In this document: piece by piece, positions 11,566 through 23,528 of the stretch
Numbering within the stretch: the first letter of the stretch is position 1
How the letters are laid out: every line of letters starts with the position of its first letter
Origin: Opisthocomus hoazin
Lineage: Eukaryota > Chordata > Aves > Opisthocomiformes > Opisthocomidae
Assembly: GCF_030867145.1 (NCBI RefSeq)
Contig: NC_134414.1
Coordinates: forward strand, 18,060,518 to 18,124,517
Direction: 5' to 3'
Length of the DNA stretch: 64,000 nucleotides
The notes under the pieces: generated by a model
What the model saw: the letters and a program-made list of their open reading frames with translations, nothing else
Database searches by the model: none
Told to the model about the DNA's origin: nothing
Translations under genes and position numbers: made by a program

Positions 11566-14110
11566 GTAAGTTTGTCCTTGTTGACTCATTACCTGCCTTT
11601 TTATGTCTTGTCATTTAACTTTCCTGAATAATATCAAAGAAGTATTGTATTCCAGTAATTACAAGCTTAACAGATGGGGGTTTGTTAGCTTTTTAACCCC
11701 TGAGAATCAGAGCCCTTACTTGGCTTTTTTCACATGCATGAAACCGTGGTCATTGGTTCAAAGTCAGACACTGCCTAGGTTTGCCAAAACCACTGAAAAT
11801 TTCTTATTTTTTTCTGGAATAGAAACAAACTCTTGTATTTTGGGGACAAACAATATACTTACCACGTGGCTTACTGTTTAACAGCAGAGAGTTATGTGTG
11901 TAATTAATTTCTTAGAATGCTTATTCATTTTCATGTAAATGTGACTATTTAAAAGTTTCACTTCATTCATTTTTATCTAGTGGGCCATCACTTTTTCACT
12001 TACTGGCTGTACCATTGGGAGGTACTGAAACCGTAGCAAAGATTAAGTTGTTAACAGTTCCACTACTGCAGCAGACTTCCAAAAGAACTTCTGTGTCCCT
12101 TGGTTCCTCAGGGAGATTTACATGAAACTGATATACTAAATTATTCCAAAGTTAAAGTACAGCTGTTCTTGAGGTTCTGTAGTAATTCTTAAGTCTGTGA
12201 TGTTAGGAAATGTATCCTCAGTATACTCTTGCAGAGGTGCTGCATTTTCCATAGGTTTATATTACATGATTCCTGCCAGTGAGTGTTGAAATACTAAATG
12301 AGAGCAATGGCTGCCCGCACATCGATTGCCAGTGTGAGAGGCGTGGGATCCCAAGTAAGAAGTTACAGAGGAACCATCAGTTACATTCACCAGACCAGAA
12401 ACTGGACAAGTTTCAGCTGTTTTTCACTGTGTAACTGCAATGAATGGATGCCAGCATAAAAAAGGGGCATTTCTGTGCAAGGCTTTTGCAGAGCATATGC
12501 AAGCTCACACTTCTTCCTTCAGACATGTCTTCTGCTGGCAGCTGGGTTGAAACTAAGTCTGACCCAGGGACTCTCCACTTGTGCTTTGCTTGTTAGCTCA
12601 AGCTCAGCACTTGCTACCCAAGTTCCAGTTAAAATCTCGCTTGCGTCTGGAAGGCCGAGGCAGAAGCAGAGGTATTCTTTTTGCCAGATAGATATCTCTA
12701 GGTGTGGCTGGAGACAGGCAAGAGAGGGCCTTGGCTTCTGGCAATAGTAAATTTCAAGTACTAGATGGTCTTAAGTCATCATTTAAATGAAGCATGGACA
12801 CTTAACTATATTGCAGGAAAATAAGGAATTCTATATGGCATAACAAAATGAGACATAGGTTTCAAAGGATAGGGAGTGATAGAAAATGATAAAAAAATGT
12901 ATCTGACAGATTTAGGCTTCAGCCAATCTTGCAGTTTTCAAGGGACTAATGGTCTGTAAAGGGCCAAGATGGGGGACAATCTAATCTGGAAAACCAGAAT
13001 TCTGGCCAGAAATGGGCAGAATATTTCAGATTATTGTACCAATGACATTACTGTTGTCAAATCCACTACACAAGGCACTGCCATTTGTGTCTTTATCCAT
13101 AGTGTTGTGTGTGGTTATAGTCACTTGTTGCCAAGGATATTGAAACGTGGAGGCAAAATAAGCTGTATATTGTGACTACTGTGTGGTTGAAGAATATATA
13201 TTCTCTGCTTCTTGTGAAATTTGTTTATTATATCTCCTAGCTTTTGAGAATAAATCCTATTAGAAACCAGTGTATGACTCGCTAGACTGAATCCAGTCTT
13301 CAAGATAATTCAGCCCCCGCTGTGTTACAGGCCACTCCTTCCTCAGTTCTGATGAGTGTTCCTACCTTTATATCATCAGATAATTTCATTAGGATATTCT
13401 CAGGTTTTGATGCAAAAGATTATTGGAAATAAGATCATTAGAAATATTGTTGTGTATGTAGGTAAATTTCTGTAATATCAGTCTAATTAAAGAAATTAAT
13501 CAAATGTTCAAGTTGTAAGGAATGAGTTGTTGTCCTTCTGTAGGATAGATGTTTTCTGATAGGTATGATGATTCAGAAAACAGGGTATCTGTAGATAGAC
13601 TTATGAAATAGCCTCAGACTGCAGAGATCATCAGAAGCTTGGTAACCAAAGTGAAATTTCGTTCTTGTGCCTGCAGGCAATACAGTCATGTATTTAAGAA
13701 CGTAAATGTGACAAGTATCACATTTGCCTTATGGAAATCCAGCAAGATGCTCACCACAAAGATACTGCAGCATTGTAACTGTTGAATTTCCTAAGGATAT
13801 TTACATTGCAAGCAGTTCTTTGAAAATGCAAATTATTCTGCGAAATACTTTAGCCCATAACCCACTATGTTTATCAGCTCTGAAGAAGTATCCACAAAAT
13901 GCAGCTCTTCCAGGGTAAAGCTAGGAGTGTGTGTGAAGCTTAGAGTAACTGAATAGGTGTTTTGTCTTATGAATCACTGCCTCTGAAACCACAGATGAAT
14001 CACTTTGATGACAGGTGAGGTACAAGGGCTTAAAGGTGGCAGGAGAGAAATGCACATGATTAGAAAATGTAATTTTTTTTTTCCTTCTCTCTCCCCTCCC
14101 CCCTCCCTAG
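11566..14110 (+). other. ARHGAP42 intron, no recognised element
   Basis: 2.5-kb GT-AG intron with a strong pyrimidine tract before its acceptor (T and C run about 14,070-14,108, then CCTAG). No repeat recognised inside. Confidence 0.85.
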
Positions 14111-14491
14111 GTGACTCGTACAGCAGTAGCCCCGACAGCACTCCCATGGGCAGCATTGAGTCTCTCTCTTCTCACTCCTCTGAGCAGAACAGCACTACCA
14201 AATGCGCGCCCTCACAGCCCAGGGAGAAGTCGGGAGGGATTCCATGGATTGCCTCTCCCCCTTCTTCTAACGGCCAGAAGAGTTCAGGCCTCTGGACTAC
14301 AAGCCCAGAATCCTCATCAAAGGAGGATGCAACCAAAACAGATGTGGAGTCAGACTGCCAAAGTGTAGCTTCTGTCACTGGACCAGAGAATGCCTCTCCA
14401 TCAATAGACCTGACCAAAAAGAGTTCTTACAGTCTCTCTGGGCTGAAAAGGTCTTCAGCATCTTCCCTCAGATCAATTCCATCAGCTGAAG
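14111..14491 (+). CDS. ARHGAP42: ARHGAP42 exon, Ser/Thr-rich linker (largest exon)
   Basis: 381-base exon. Two bases complete Ser; then [20 protein letters not shown], a Gln/Pro/Ser-rich middle ([20 protein letters not shown]) and [19 protein letters not shown], ending one base into Gly before GTAATT. Many SP, TSP and SS-x-E sites could be phosphorylated, but none is proven by sequence. No fold is expected. The open frame continues a few codons into the intron; the splice is fixed by the phase match to the next exon (Gly-Asn-Lys-Ser). Confidence 0.94.
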
Positions 14492-16050
14492 GTAATTTCC
14501 TAGGTCTTTTAGGGCATCAGTGTTTACTGTGAGGCATGAGAAAGTAAGAGCTGCATCTGAAAGCTAACGATATCCATTAATCTTTTATGTTTGTTTTTTA
14601 ATTTTTGTGGCTTGTTCTTTCAGTTTTAAAACTGCTTCTGACATATTTCCATTATTTGTTACCTGTACAGTTCACACAGCTTAAAAGATATCAGTATTTA
14701 GAGTACTCTATCCTGCTGCACCTCACCTAGACCACTTGTAAGGAGATTGATGGTTTATAAGAAGAGTTGCTACCTATGGTTTATCGCTATGTTAAAGGAA
14801 TGATTTGTTGCAACATGATTGATACTGATCAAAGCTAGTATTTAAATTTAAAAAGCCCTAGGCTAAACATATATAGTAAGTAACAGTTTTGTCACTCCTT
14901 GTCAAGGTGCCTACTTTTTTTTTTTTCTTGACATCTGCATCTCTTCAATTGAGTGAAATAGGAGATGGAAAGGAAAGGTGAGAGTTTTTTGGGGTTTGTT
15001 TTTTTTTTAGTTATGAATTTTACAGTCATTGCTTTTAGTGGAGATAGGACTGGACAGGTTGGATACAAAGGTAATCCCTGGCATGAAATGTATGTCTGCA
15101 ACCCTGCTGATGGAACGGCTGCTTCATTCTGCCCTACTTGCACAGTTCATTATCCGGTACCGCAAGTAAATTAGCTTGAACACAGGATAATGGCTGAGTG
15201 GTCCTCTATATGGACATGATGTGCAAGAACAGCCACGAGTTTGCAAACCCAACTTTAGGAATCCAATTTCAGTGCACAAGTTAGGACATCTGTCTTCCTA
15301 GTCGGTCAAAGGAGGACACTGCTTCAAAGCACACCCTCACAGAACCTAAGTTGAGCCTATGTTCCGCAAAAGACTTCAGACAAGGCTTCTTACAAGACAG
15401 AGAAGCTTAAAAACGTATCTTCTTAATGTAGATATTTCTGCTAAATGCTAAGTTAGCTGGAATGCCTGTGAACCCTTGCTGTACATCTGTGAGTACAAGA
15501 GGTGATACTGGACCATAATGGCAGATGTGTGGAAATTACTTTAGAAGAAACACCTTGAAATCAGTATATTTGCAGTGGTTTGGATTATGAATATTAACAG
15601 TCGGCACAGAGACAATGATCTCCAGTGGACTGAGCGCGAGCGCCGAGTTTGCTGCTGAGCTGTCAATAGCATAAGTAATACAAGTGCAGGTCAGGTAAAT
15701 ATGTGGCTATGTGCGAAGCCCTACGAGTTTAAGAAAGTTCTCTTCTCTCAGCCCCCCCTGGAGTGTACAAGCTTTATTCTAAGACTTCCAGGTGTGAATT
15801 AGTCTGTATTAACAGTATTAATAACGTAGAATAGTAATAATCATTGACAGTAATTTATACTATAGAATAATAATATTAATAATATAGGACTTTTTCATAT
15901 TTTGGGATCTTTTTATATTATGACAGCTTTTAAAGCATTAAGCAGCTGTTGTTATTGGGAATAAAGAAACACAGAAGTAGATGCAGTTCTTGTCTTGCAG
16001 AATGTATGTGCAAACAAGGCAGTAGTGCACAGATAGGTCAGTTTAAAGCA

Positions 16051-17277
16051 CACAGAATCACAGAATCACAGAATGGTAGGGGTTGGAAGGGACCTCTGGA
16101 GATGATCTAGTCCAACCCCCCTGCCAAAGCAGGGTTACCTACAGCAGGCTGTACAGGACCTCGTCCATGCGGGTCTTGAATATCTCCAGAGAAGGAGACT
16201 CCACAACCTCCCTGGGCAGCCTGTTCCAGTGCTCCACCACCCTCAGAGTGAAGAAATTCTTCCTCATGTTCAGACGGGACTTCCTATGCTTCCGTTTGTG
16301 CCCATTGCCCCTTGTCCTGTCACTGGGCACCACTGAAAAGAGTCTGGCCCCATCCTCCTGACACCCACCCTTCAGATATTTATAAGCATTTAGAAGGTCC
16401 CCTCTCAGCCTTCTCTTCTTCAGGCTGAACAAGCCCAGCTCCCTCAGCCTCTCCTCGTAGGAGAGATGCTCCAGTCCCCTCACCATCCTTGTAGCCCTCC
16501 ACTGGACTCTCTCCAGTAGCTCCTCATCTTTCTTGAACTGGGGAGCCCAGAACTGGACAAAGTACTCCAGGGCAGAGTAGAGGGGAAGGAGAACCTCCCT
16601 CCACCTACTGGTCACACTCCTCTAATGCACCCCAGGACCCCACTGGCCTTCTTGGCAACCAAGGCACACTGCTGGCTCACGGTTAACCTGTCGTCCACCA
16701 GGATACCCAGGTCCCTCTCCGCAGAGCTGCACTCCAGCAGGTCCACCCCGAGCCTGTACTGATGCATGGGGTTGTTCCTGCCCAGGTGCAGGACCCTGCA
16801 CTTGCCCTTGGTGAACCTCATCAGGTTCCTCTCTGCCCAACTTTCCAGCCTATCCAGGTCATGCTGAATGGCAGCACAGCCTGCTAGTGTATCCACCACT
16901 CCTCCCGGTTTTGTGTCATCAGCAAACTTGCTGAGGGTACACTCTAACTCTTCATCCAGGTCGTTGATGAAGAAGTTAAACAAGACTGGGCCAAGTTCTG
17001 ACCCCTGGGGGACACCACTAGTTACAGGCCTCCAACTAGACTCAGTGCCGCTGATGACAACCCTCTGAGCTCTGCCATTCAGCCAGTTCTCTATCCACCT
17101 CACTGTCCACTCATCCAGCCCACACTTCCTCAGCTTCCCTATGAGGATGTTATCGGAGACAGCGTCGAAAGCCTTGCTGAAGTCAAGGTAGACAACATCT
17201 GCTGCTCTCCCCTCATCTACCCAGCCAGAAAGCTATCAGATTGGTCAGGCATGATTTCCCCTTGGTGAATCCATGAC
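16051..17277 (-). mobile_element. CR1 LINE, 5'-truncated, RT motif C intact but frame broken
   Basis: Same family and orientation as the copy at 5.8-7.2 kb. The 3' tail appears on the plus strand as three CACAGAAT units starting at 16,051. Two - strand open segments (17,103-16,612 and 16,615-16,139) are offset by a frameshift; together they hold [18 protein letters not shown] and KFADDTK (catalytic Asp pair kept) followed by the CR1 C-terminal region ([20 protein letters not shown]). Around 17,225 about 15-20 bases present in the other copy are missing. The 5' end stops near 17,277. Inactive. Confidence 0.93.
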
Positions 17278-17500
17278 ATATGTGGCCATGCCTTGTATTC
17301 ATTAAAAGGACATTTTGTGTGTGCAATGCAGTCTGTACAGCTAAGGATTTGTTTAATCAAGTTACAGTAGCAATTGTTTCAGGCAACTCGTAATCACTTA
17401 TTCCTACATATTTCTTTAAACTGCATGAAGCTTCTCTGCATACTGAAATACTAATTCTTACAAATTAATGTGGCCTAATTTCATAGTAGATACTGCTTCG

Positions 17501-17571
17501 AGCAGGAATTTGGACTAGGTGATTTACTGAGATCGCTTCCAACATGAATTTTTTTCTACTATTCTGTGCAG
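17501..17571 (+). mobile_element. Old CR1 3'-end remnant
   Basis: The stretch contains TTGGACTAGGTGAT, then GATCGCTTCCAAC and ATTCTGTG, which line up with the CR1 3' consensus (TTGGACTAGATGAT, GGTCCCTTCCAAC, ATTCTGTGA) with several substitutions. It is diverged and only about 70 bases long; orientation is plus, opposite to the larger copy upstream. Confidence 0.7.
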
Positions 17572-17889
17572 TGTACCGCTTTACAAATGTTGGTTTTATT
17601 GTCAGTTCTTAGTGAATGTTCTATCTAGCCTTTTAAGTGCCATGTAATTTTTTAACCTTCACAATTTTAATGCCGTTTCTTCATTCTTTCTGTTGGTCCT
17701 TTTCTCCTGGCTTACTCCCTGAAAGGCTGTTTCTTCTCTGTCTTAGTGAGTATTTCCTCTACCTATTTTGCCTCTTTAAAAAAAAAAAAAAAACAACAAC
17801 AAGAAAAAATTGATTTTTCATGTTACACATGTTATGAAAAAACTTCAAATTAGCTTTAATGTTCCCTAAAATTTTGTTGTTTTCTTTAG

Positions 17890-18046
17890 GAAACAAAAGC
17901 TGTGGTGGATCTGTACAGAGCTTGTCTTCAACAGATACCAAAGATACACCAAAGGCTCCACCAAACCCTGATTTGCCTCCCAAAATGTGCAGGAGATTAA
18001 GATTAGATACTGCCTCAAGTAATGGCTATCAAAGACCAGGATCTGT
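17890..18046 (+). CDS. ARHGAP42: ARHGAP42 exon, linker with basic motif
   Basis: Completes Gly, then [36 protein letters not shown] and [13 protein letters not shown], ending two bases into Val before GTAAGT. The proline-rich PPNPDLPPK segment followed by RRLRL could be a protein-binding site (inference). It is still in the disordered linker. Confidence 0.94.
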
Positions 18047-19157
18047 GTAAGTCATCAGGGCCCTTTGGCGATTTGTGTTGTTACAGTATTGTCTACTGTA
18101 AAGTGATCCCAGAGAGCAGCACAGTTGAAAAAGCATCTATGAATCATTGATTTGAATATTTCTGTGTTTGTGAGCTATTTATCTAGCTTCAGTATAATTG
18201 TCGACAAAGGAGCCATGGCACAAAGTCTGTTGAAGTCAGACTTTATTAGACTACAGAAAAGGTCTATAATGAAGAAATGTATCTTTGGAAAGTGATAGTT
18301 ATTATTATCTCTGGTTCTTCTGATACTTGATGTTTCAAGGAGCATAAATGCTACTTACTATCCATGCTGTTATGTCGATGATTATCAGATCTTATTTGTG
18401 TAAGACCAAAATTGGAGAAAAGAAAAAAAACCCCAAACTTCTGCTCTGAAATTTCTATGATTGCTGCATGTCAAATAGTTGATATCTTTGTTTTTCTCTA
18501 ACAGTTGGGTTTTTTTGCAGGGGGGGCATTATGTTGAAAGGACGATAGTTCTAAGCAATAGAGGTTATAATTTATCTTGTTGAGATTAGGGTTAGCAATG
18601 TTTCTCAGTGCTTTTAGAGTCAGATCTTTGCTGTAGTGCTGACTTTGACCCAGAATTTCTTTGTCCCCATGAACAAGCGATTTCCAGAACCGAAGAGCAC
18701 CAAGTTTTCCAAATATTGCAGGACTCCATTCAGCCTCTCCACTTTTTAAACTGGAAGGGATCACTGTAGTCATTTCACAGACTGTTGTGTCTTAAACAGA
18801 GAATCCTGCACAGCTCAGAGTTCCAGCATGACAGTGACAGACTGGCAGTAAAATCACTTCCAATATATCTATTGGCCATCTGTGAACAGAAATTTAAATA
18901 CAGGGTGTTGAGATTTCCCTTGCTGACTCAGCAAGACACTAGAGCAGGTGGAAGTCAGGGCCCTGTTAGGTTCTGCCCTTAAGAATTCTGCTGAATAGGG
19001 GCTTAAATTCATCTTTTTAATTAATTCTGTTTCTCTAAGTGAATAATTAAAACAATTTTAAAAAATGTGTCCACGTCTTTAGATAATTAAAATTGAAGTT
19101 AGTCTGTGTGTTTTATTAATGGGCAAAGTATAAAGCAAGATGGTGCTGTATTTTCAG
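18047..19157 (+). other. ARHGAP42 intron, no recognised element
   Basis: 1.1-kb GT-AG intron (donor GTAAGT, acceptor ATTTTCAG). Nothing recognised. Confidence 0.85.
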
Positions 19158-19220
19158 AGTGGCCGCAAGAGCCCAGTTGTTTGAAAGTGCTGGTTCACTT
19201 AAACAAGTTTCTTCAGGACG
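19158..19220 (+). CDS. ARHGAP42: ARHGAP42 short exon before SH3
   Basis: 63-base exon, a multiple of three, so skipping it would keep the frame. It completes Val and reads VAARAQLFESAGSLKQVSSG, ending two bases into Arg before the donor GTAAGT. It is the end of the linker. A solo LTR begins only 121 bases downstream of its 5' splice site. Confidence 0.93.
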
Positions 19221-19340
19221 GTAAGTGCTTCATAGTATTTAACAATTTGTAAAATCCTTTCTGTTTTTCTGGCTTCAAAAATTGAAACAGAAGTGTTGGA
19301 GCTTTGTTCTCTCTCTTTTGGACAGCATTGTGTGGCATGC

Positions 19341-19926
19341 TGTCGTGGTTTAACCCCAGCTGGCAACTGAGCACTACAGAGCCGCTCACTCACCCCCCAA
19401 CCCACAGTGGGATAGAGGAGAGAATAAAAAAAAAAAAAAGCAAAACCCATAGGCTGAGATAAAGAGATAAAGACAATTTAATAGGACAGCAAAGGAAGAG
19501 AAAAAAATGATAATATAGCAATGATAAAAGAATATACGAAAAAAGTGAAGCACAATGCCGTTGCTCGCCACCGACTGACTGACGACCAGTCTGTCCCCAG
19601 GCAGCAATTGCCCCCACCCTGGCCAGTTCCTCCCAGTTCGTATGCTCAGCACGACATCATACGGTCTGGAACCTCCCTGTGGCCAGTTTGGGTCAGCTGT
19701 CCCTGCTGTGCCCCCTCCCCGCTGCTGGGGCACCTCCAGCCTCCTCACTGGCAGGGCAGGAGACGCTGAAAACTCCTTGGCTTAGTGTGAGCACTGCTTA
19801 GCAACAACGAAAACATCAGTGGGTTATCACCAGTGGGTTAACATTGTTCTCATACTAAATCCAAAACCCAGCACTACACCAGCTACTAGGAGAAAAATTA
19901 ACTCTATCCCAGATGAAACTAGGACA
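19341..19926 (-). mobile_element. Solo LTR, ERVL-type, with 5-bp target duplication
   Basis: 586-base element starting TGTCGTGGTTTAACCCC and ending GAAACTAGGACA on the plus strand. It is flanked on both sides by CATGC (19,336-19,340 and 19,927-19,931), a perfect 5-bp target duplication. In the - strand reading it begins TGTCCTAGTTTCATC, carries an ATTAAA poly(A) signal (plus-strand TTTAAT at 19,477-19,482) and a T-rich tail region. No internal retroviral region lies beside it, so it is a solo LTR left by recombination. The 5-bp duplication fits class III (ERVL-like) elements. Family naming is from memory. Confidence 0.9.
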
Positions 19927-22900
19927 CATGCAAAATTTTTTGTCGTTTATTAAACTCATCCTTGCTCCAAAAGAAAACTAAATCTATTAGAGAATACCAA
20001 CCTATCTGGGTATTCCATCAGCTGGGGAAATTGCAGTCAGGGGTGCTCAGGTTAGTGAGCTACTTAAGGACACAGCTACAGGAGTAAATTAACAGGATTT
20101 AAATTAGGGTGAGGGTGCTGTACCTACTCCATACAGCTGTTCGTATATACAAATATTTCAGCGGAGTAGCAAGCATGCTGGTTTGTGGTATTTTGCTCGT
20201 GTAGGCAAGTCCTGAGTAACAGCTGGTTTAGAAAGTTCAAGATTAACTTGATCATGATTCCGGTCTTTCCCATCTCACCTTCCATGCCTCAGTATCTGTC
20301 TGGAGAAACTGTTCCCTTTTCTTCTTGGCAGTGTGCTGCAGGAATGAAGTGCATTTTCTTTACAATTGCAGGCATTTATTTAGTGGATTTGATTCATTCA
20401 TGTATTAAGTTGGAATGTTCTGATAAGTGTTTGTCTAGGAAGCGGTATCTTCCATACATTACTAACCAGCCTACTTTTCATAGTCTAAGGCAGACAGTCA
20501 AATAAATGGATGTGGGAAATAGTCTGTCTCTCTTTATACTGTCCCTGCATTTCAAGTGCTTGGAGACAGAACATACCTTTTTGTCCATCATGTTACTCAC
20601 TGATACCAGTAACTGTCAAGCTTACTGGAACTGTGAAGCAATAGGAAAAAAAAAAAACAAAACAACAATTAATCCATTAATCCAAAGTAGTACTCTAAAG
20701 TAGCACAGCTGTGAGTGAAGATGCCAACATGTGCTGAGATGTGCAGCAGTGGAATCTGGCTGTCCTTTCTGACAGATATAGCAGGGGTGAGAAAGAGAAA
20801 GCTGACTTGCAAGGGCCCACTGATTTTTTTGTTCAAGAGAAGCAGCTGGAATCAAGGATGATTTTGTTTTGTGTAATACATGAACTGTAAGGTGACTAAA
20901 AAAGAGGGTTGGCAGGGCAGAAAGGGTGATGAAGACAGCAAGACATTAATTTCAGGAAGAAAAGTATAAATGAAGAGACTAGACTGTTCTTAAGCCAGTG
21001 CCCTAAGCTGAGAGTAATGACTGCTTCCCCAGTCCTGCATCATTTCACCTCAACCACTGTTCCTTCTCTTATTTTTTTATTGCTCCCTTCCTGTAAACTC
21101 TCCCCTGTTGTTCGCTCAGAGCCTGTGCCACATGTATCTGTATATAAAAAGCATGTAAGAAGCAAAAATCTGACAAAGGAAAAATGTAGCAGTTTGATAA
21201 TGGATATGGAGAGCAGATAACAAAGCTGAAAATGCTGAAAGGCTTAATAGCTACTCCAGCCTTTCTAAGAAAGCAGAAGAGCAACAGTAACAAGGAAAAT
21301 GGAAAACGAGAGGTCAGCAGGCAAAATGAGGAAGAAATAAGTAGCTCAGCTGTTCTTACAGTGCTGCTCAAGTCTGAGTAAGACTTTGCAGTTCAGAGCC
21401 AGCTTTTATTTACCTCTCATGCATGTTATGAACCTGAAGACTGATGTAAAACTTTAGAGATAGTCTTTTTTTTCTCTGAAGTATCTAGAAATAATGGTAA
21501 TTACTTCTTGATCCACACAGTAGAAAAGCCTTCTGAGTTCATAACTCTGCTATCTAATGAACATATGCAGGACAGTGTAAGACAGAGAAACTATTTTTAA
21601 GCTGGTTTGATACCAGAAATACTTAACTCAAAATAGTGTTGAACTCTGTGCAGGGATCATTTACCCTGCTAAAAATAACTAGGTTTGAAATTTTAAGCTA
21701 CTGCTTACCTGTGCATTATACTATCTAAGTAGCTTCATTCCTGCTCGAAGCATCTGTTGCCTCTTGTGGTCATTTGTGCAGCAGATGGATCAAAAGTACC
21801 TATATGGTTTTTCAGTCTCACATTGTCATCTGTATTCCAGCAGATAATTTTGGACTCAATGCTTTACCACCACAGTGGCCTGGTCTTACTTAGTTCCTTC
21901 TTCCAAGTAGACTTTGCAGCCCTGCTTTCTGACTTTGTGTAATGCAATATCTCCAATATGAGTGTGTGTGTGTCCCTTTTTTTTTTTAATGGTGGGACAT
22001 TGATCTGGCTGTTTTCTCTCCTTATATACATGAGTACATGCCCCCGTAGTGCTACCAGTCTGAACAGATTTCTTTTAGTCAGAAAGAGAATGAGAGGCCA
22101 CAGTACATGTTTTAGGAGTGGACAGGAAAGACCAAAATGTTATTCCCTGTCCAACCTGTGCTCTCTTTTTCCAATTCCAGAATTACTTTTGACTTCTCAG
22201 TCTTCCCTTTCCTTCCCGCCTGACTTCAATTTTATTAATTATCCATACCCCAGACTGTGGTATTAAGCTACTGTGTACACTGAGACCAACCCTTATTGCT
22301 AATCTAGTATTCATTTGAAAGAGGCGAAGGAGTTTTCTTACTGCTTTCACTGCTTTCACAAATATTGTGGTTATCCAACAGCCTTAGTAAGGCCTGAGGT
22401 CTCTTTATTGCAGCTGCTGTACAAAAATGCACCAATACGTAATCCCTGACTCTATGTTTTCTTGACTTTGATTTGGAGGTACACAGAAAGTCAATAAGAA
22501 TCATGAGAATCATCGTAAGAAGCATTTTCTGCATTATAAGAAGGATTTTCATTAGAAAAGAATACCTAGAAAAATGGGAAGGAGGAGATGGTGACAGCAA
22601 ACAGTTCTGGCCTGGCAGCAGGATCTCTAGGTGCTGGGCTGGGACTCTAATAGGAGTAGGCTGACAGTATGAAGCCCTGTAGACCCGTGCTCCCCTCCCA
22701 ACCATATGATTAAATATCCTTTCCCAGTCCTTCTTCTGGTTTTGTTTTCATGCTATATTTTGCGTTTTCTTAAACACCTGGAATGCCTTCACCAGACCAG
22801 ATCAGTGTTTTCTACTCAGTCCAGCATGGCTGTAAGTCTGCCATCTCCAGGAGTCGATAAACCTTTCTTCTTCTGTAACTTCACTGCTGAGTCATCTGAG

Positions 22901-23016
22901 AGAGATTCATGTGGTTTACCTCATTCATTCCTCTGCTAGCTTCTGTCTTTGTCTTGCTAGACTGAAAACTCATTAGGGCAGAAGCATAGTTTTAAAGCTT
23001 ATTTATAACTTCTAAC

Positions 23017-23076
23017 ATAATAATAATAATAATAGTAATTATTGTTATTGTTGTTATTATTATTAAAAAGATCCCA
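23017..23076. repeat. TAA/TTA microsatellite with inverted arms
   Basis: A run of TAA units (about 23,017-23,040) is followed by TTATTG/TTATTA units (about 23,041-23,075). The two halves are complementary and could form an imperfect hairpin. Confidence 0.8.
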
Positions 23077-23528
23077 GGTATTGTTGATTGAGTGTGTAGT
23101 CAAGTAAAAGAGTTTATGATCTGATGAGTACTGACCCTTGGACTGCTAGTACAAGTTTATCATTATGGGCGCAGAACAAGCATAATAAAAGGTAGGAAGA
23201 GGGAAGATGTATTTTTTCTCTATCTGGAGTCTATCCAGTAAAGTCATGGAAAGAAGGAACTTCTAGGAAATGTTGGGTGCTATTTTTTGAAGTTGTTTTT
23301 TTTTCTCTGCACTAAATAACATGAATCACACTCTTGTCAGATTATTAGCATCATCTTAAAAGAACCAGAATAGATGGTGGTGATGTTACCACATGCTTTT
23401 AACAAGCAGCCTGGTTTGTAGGGAGGAGAGTATTAACACCCTAAGTAAGAATGTCCGTTTTCATAATCGCACACAAAAAAAATGCCCAACTTAAGTAATC
23501 AAATTGAGTGTGGAGGCAATAACCAGGG

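Larger units (their letters stand above)
14492..17889 (+). other. ARHGAP42 intron with a CR1 copy and a CR1 remnant
   Basis: 3.4-kb GT-AG intron (acceptor TTCTTTAG). It contains the CR1 copy at about 16,050-17,277 and a short remnant at 17,501-17,571. An AT-rich stretch of TAATAA-type runs lies at about 15,810-15,900. Nothing else recognised. Confidence 0.85.
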
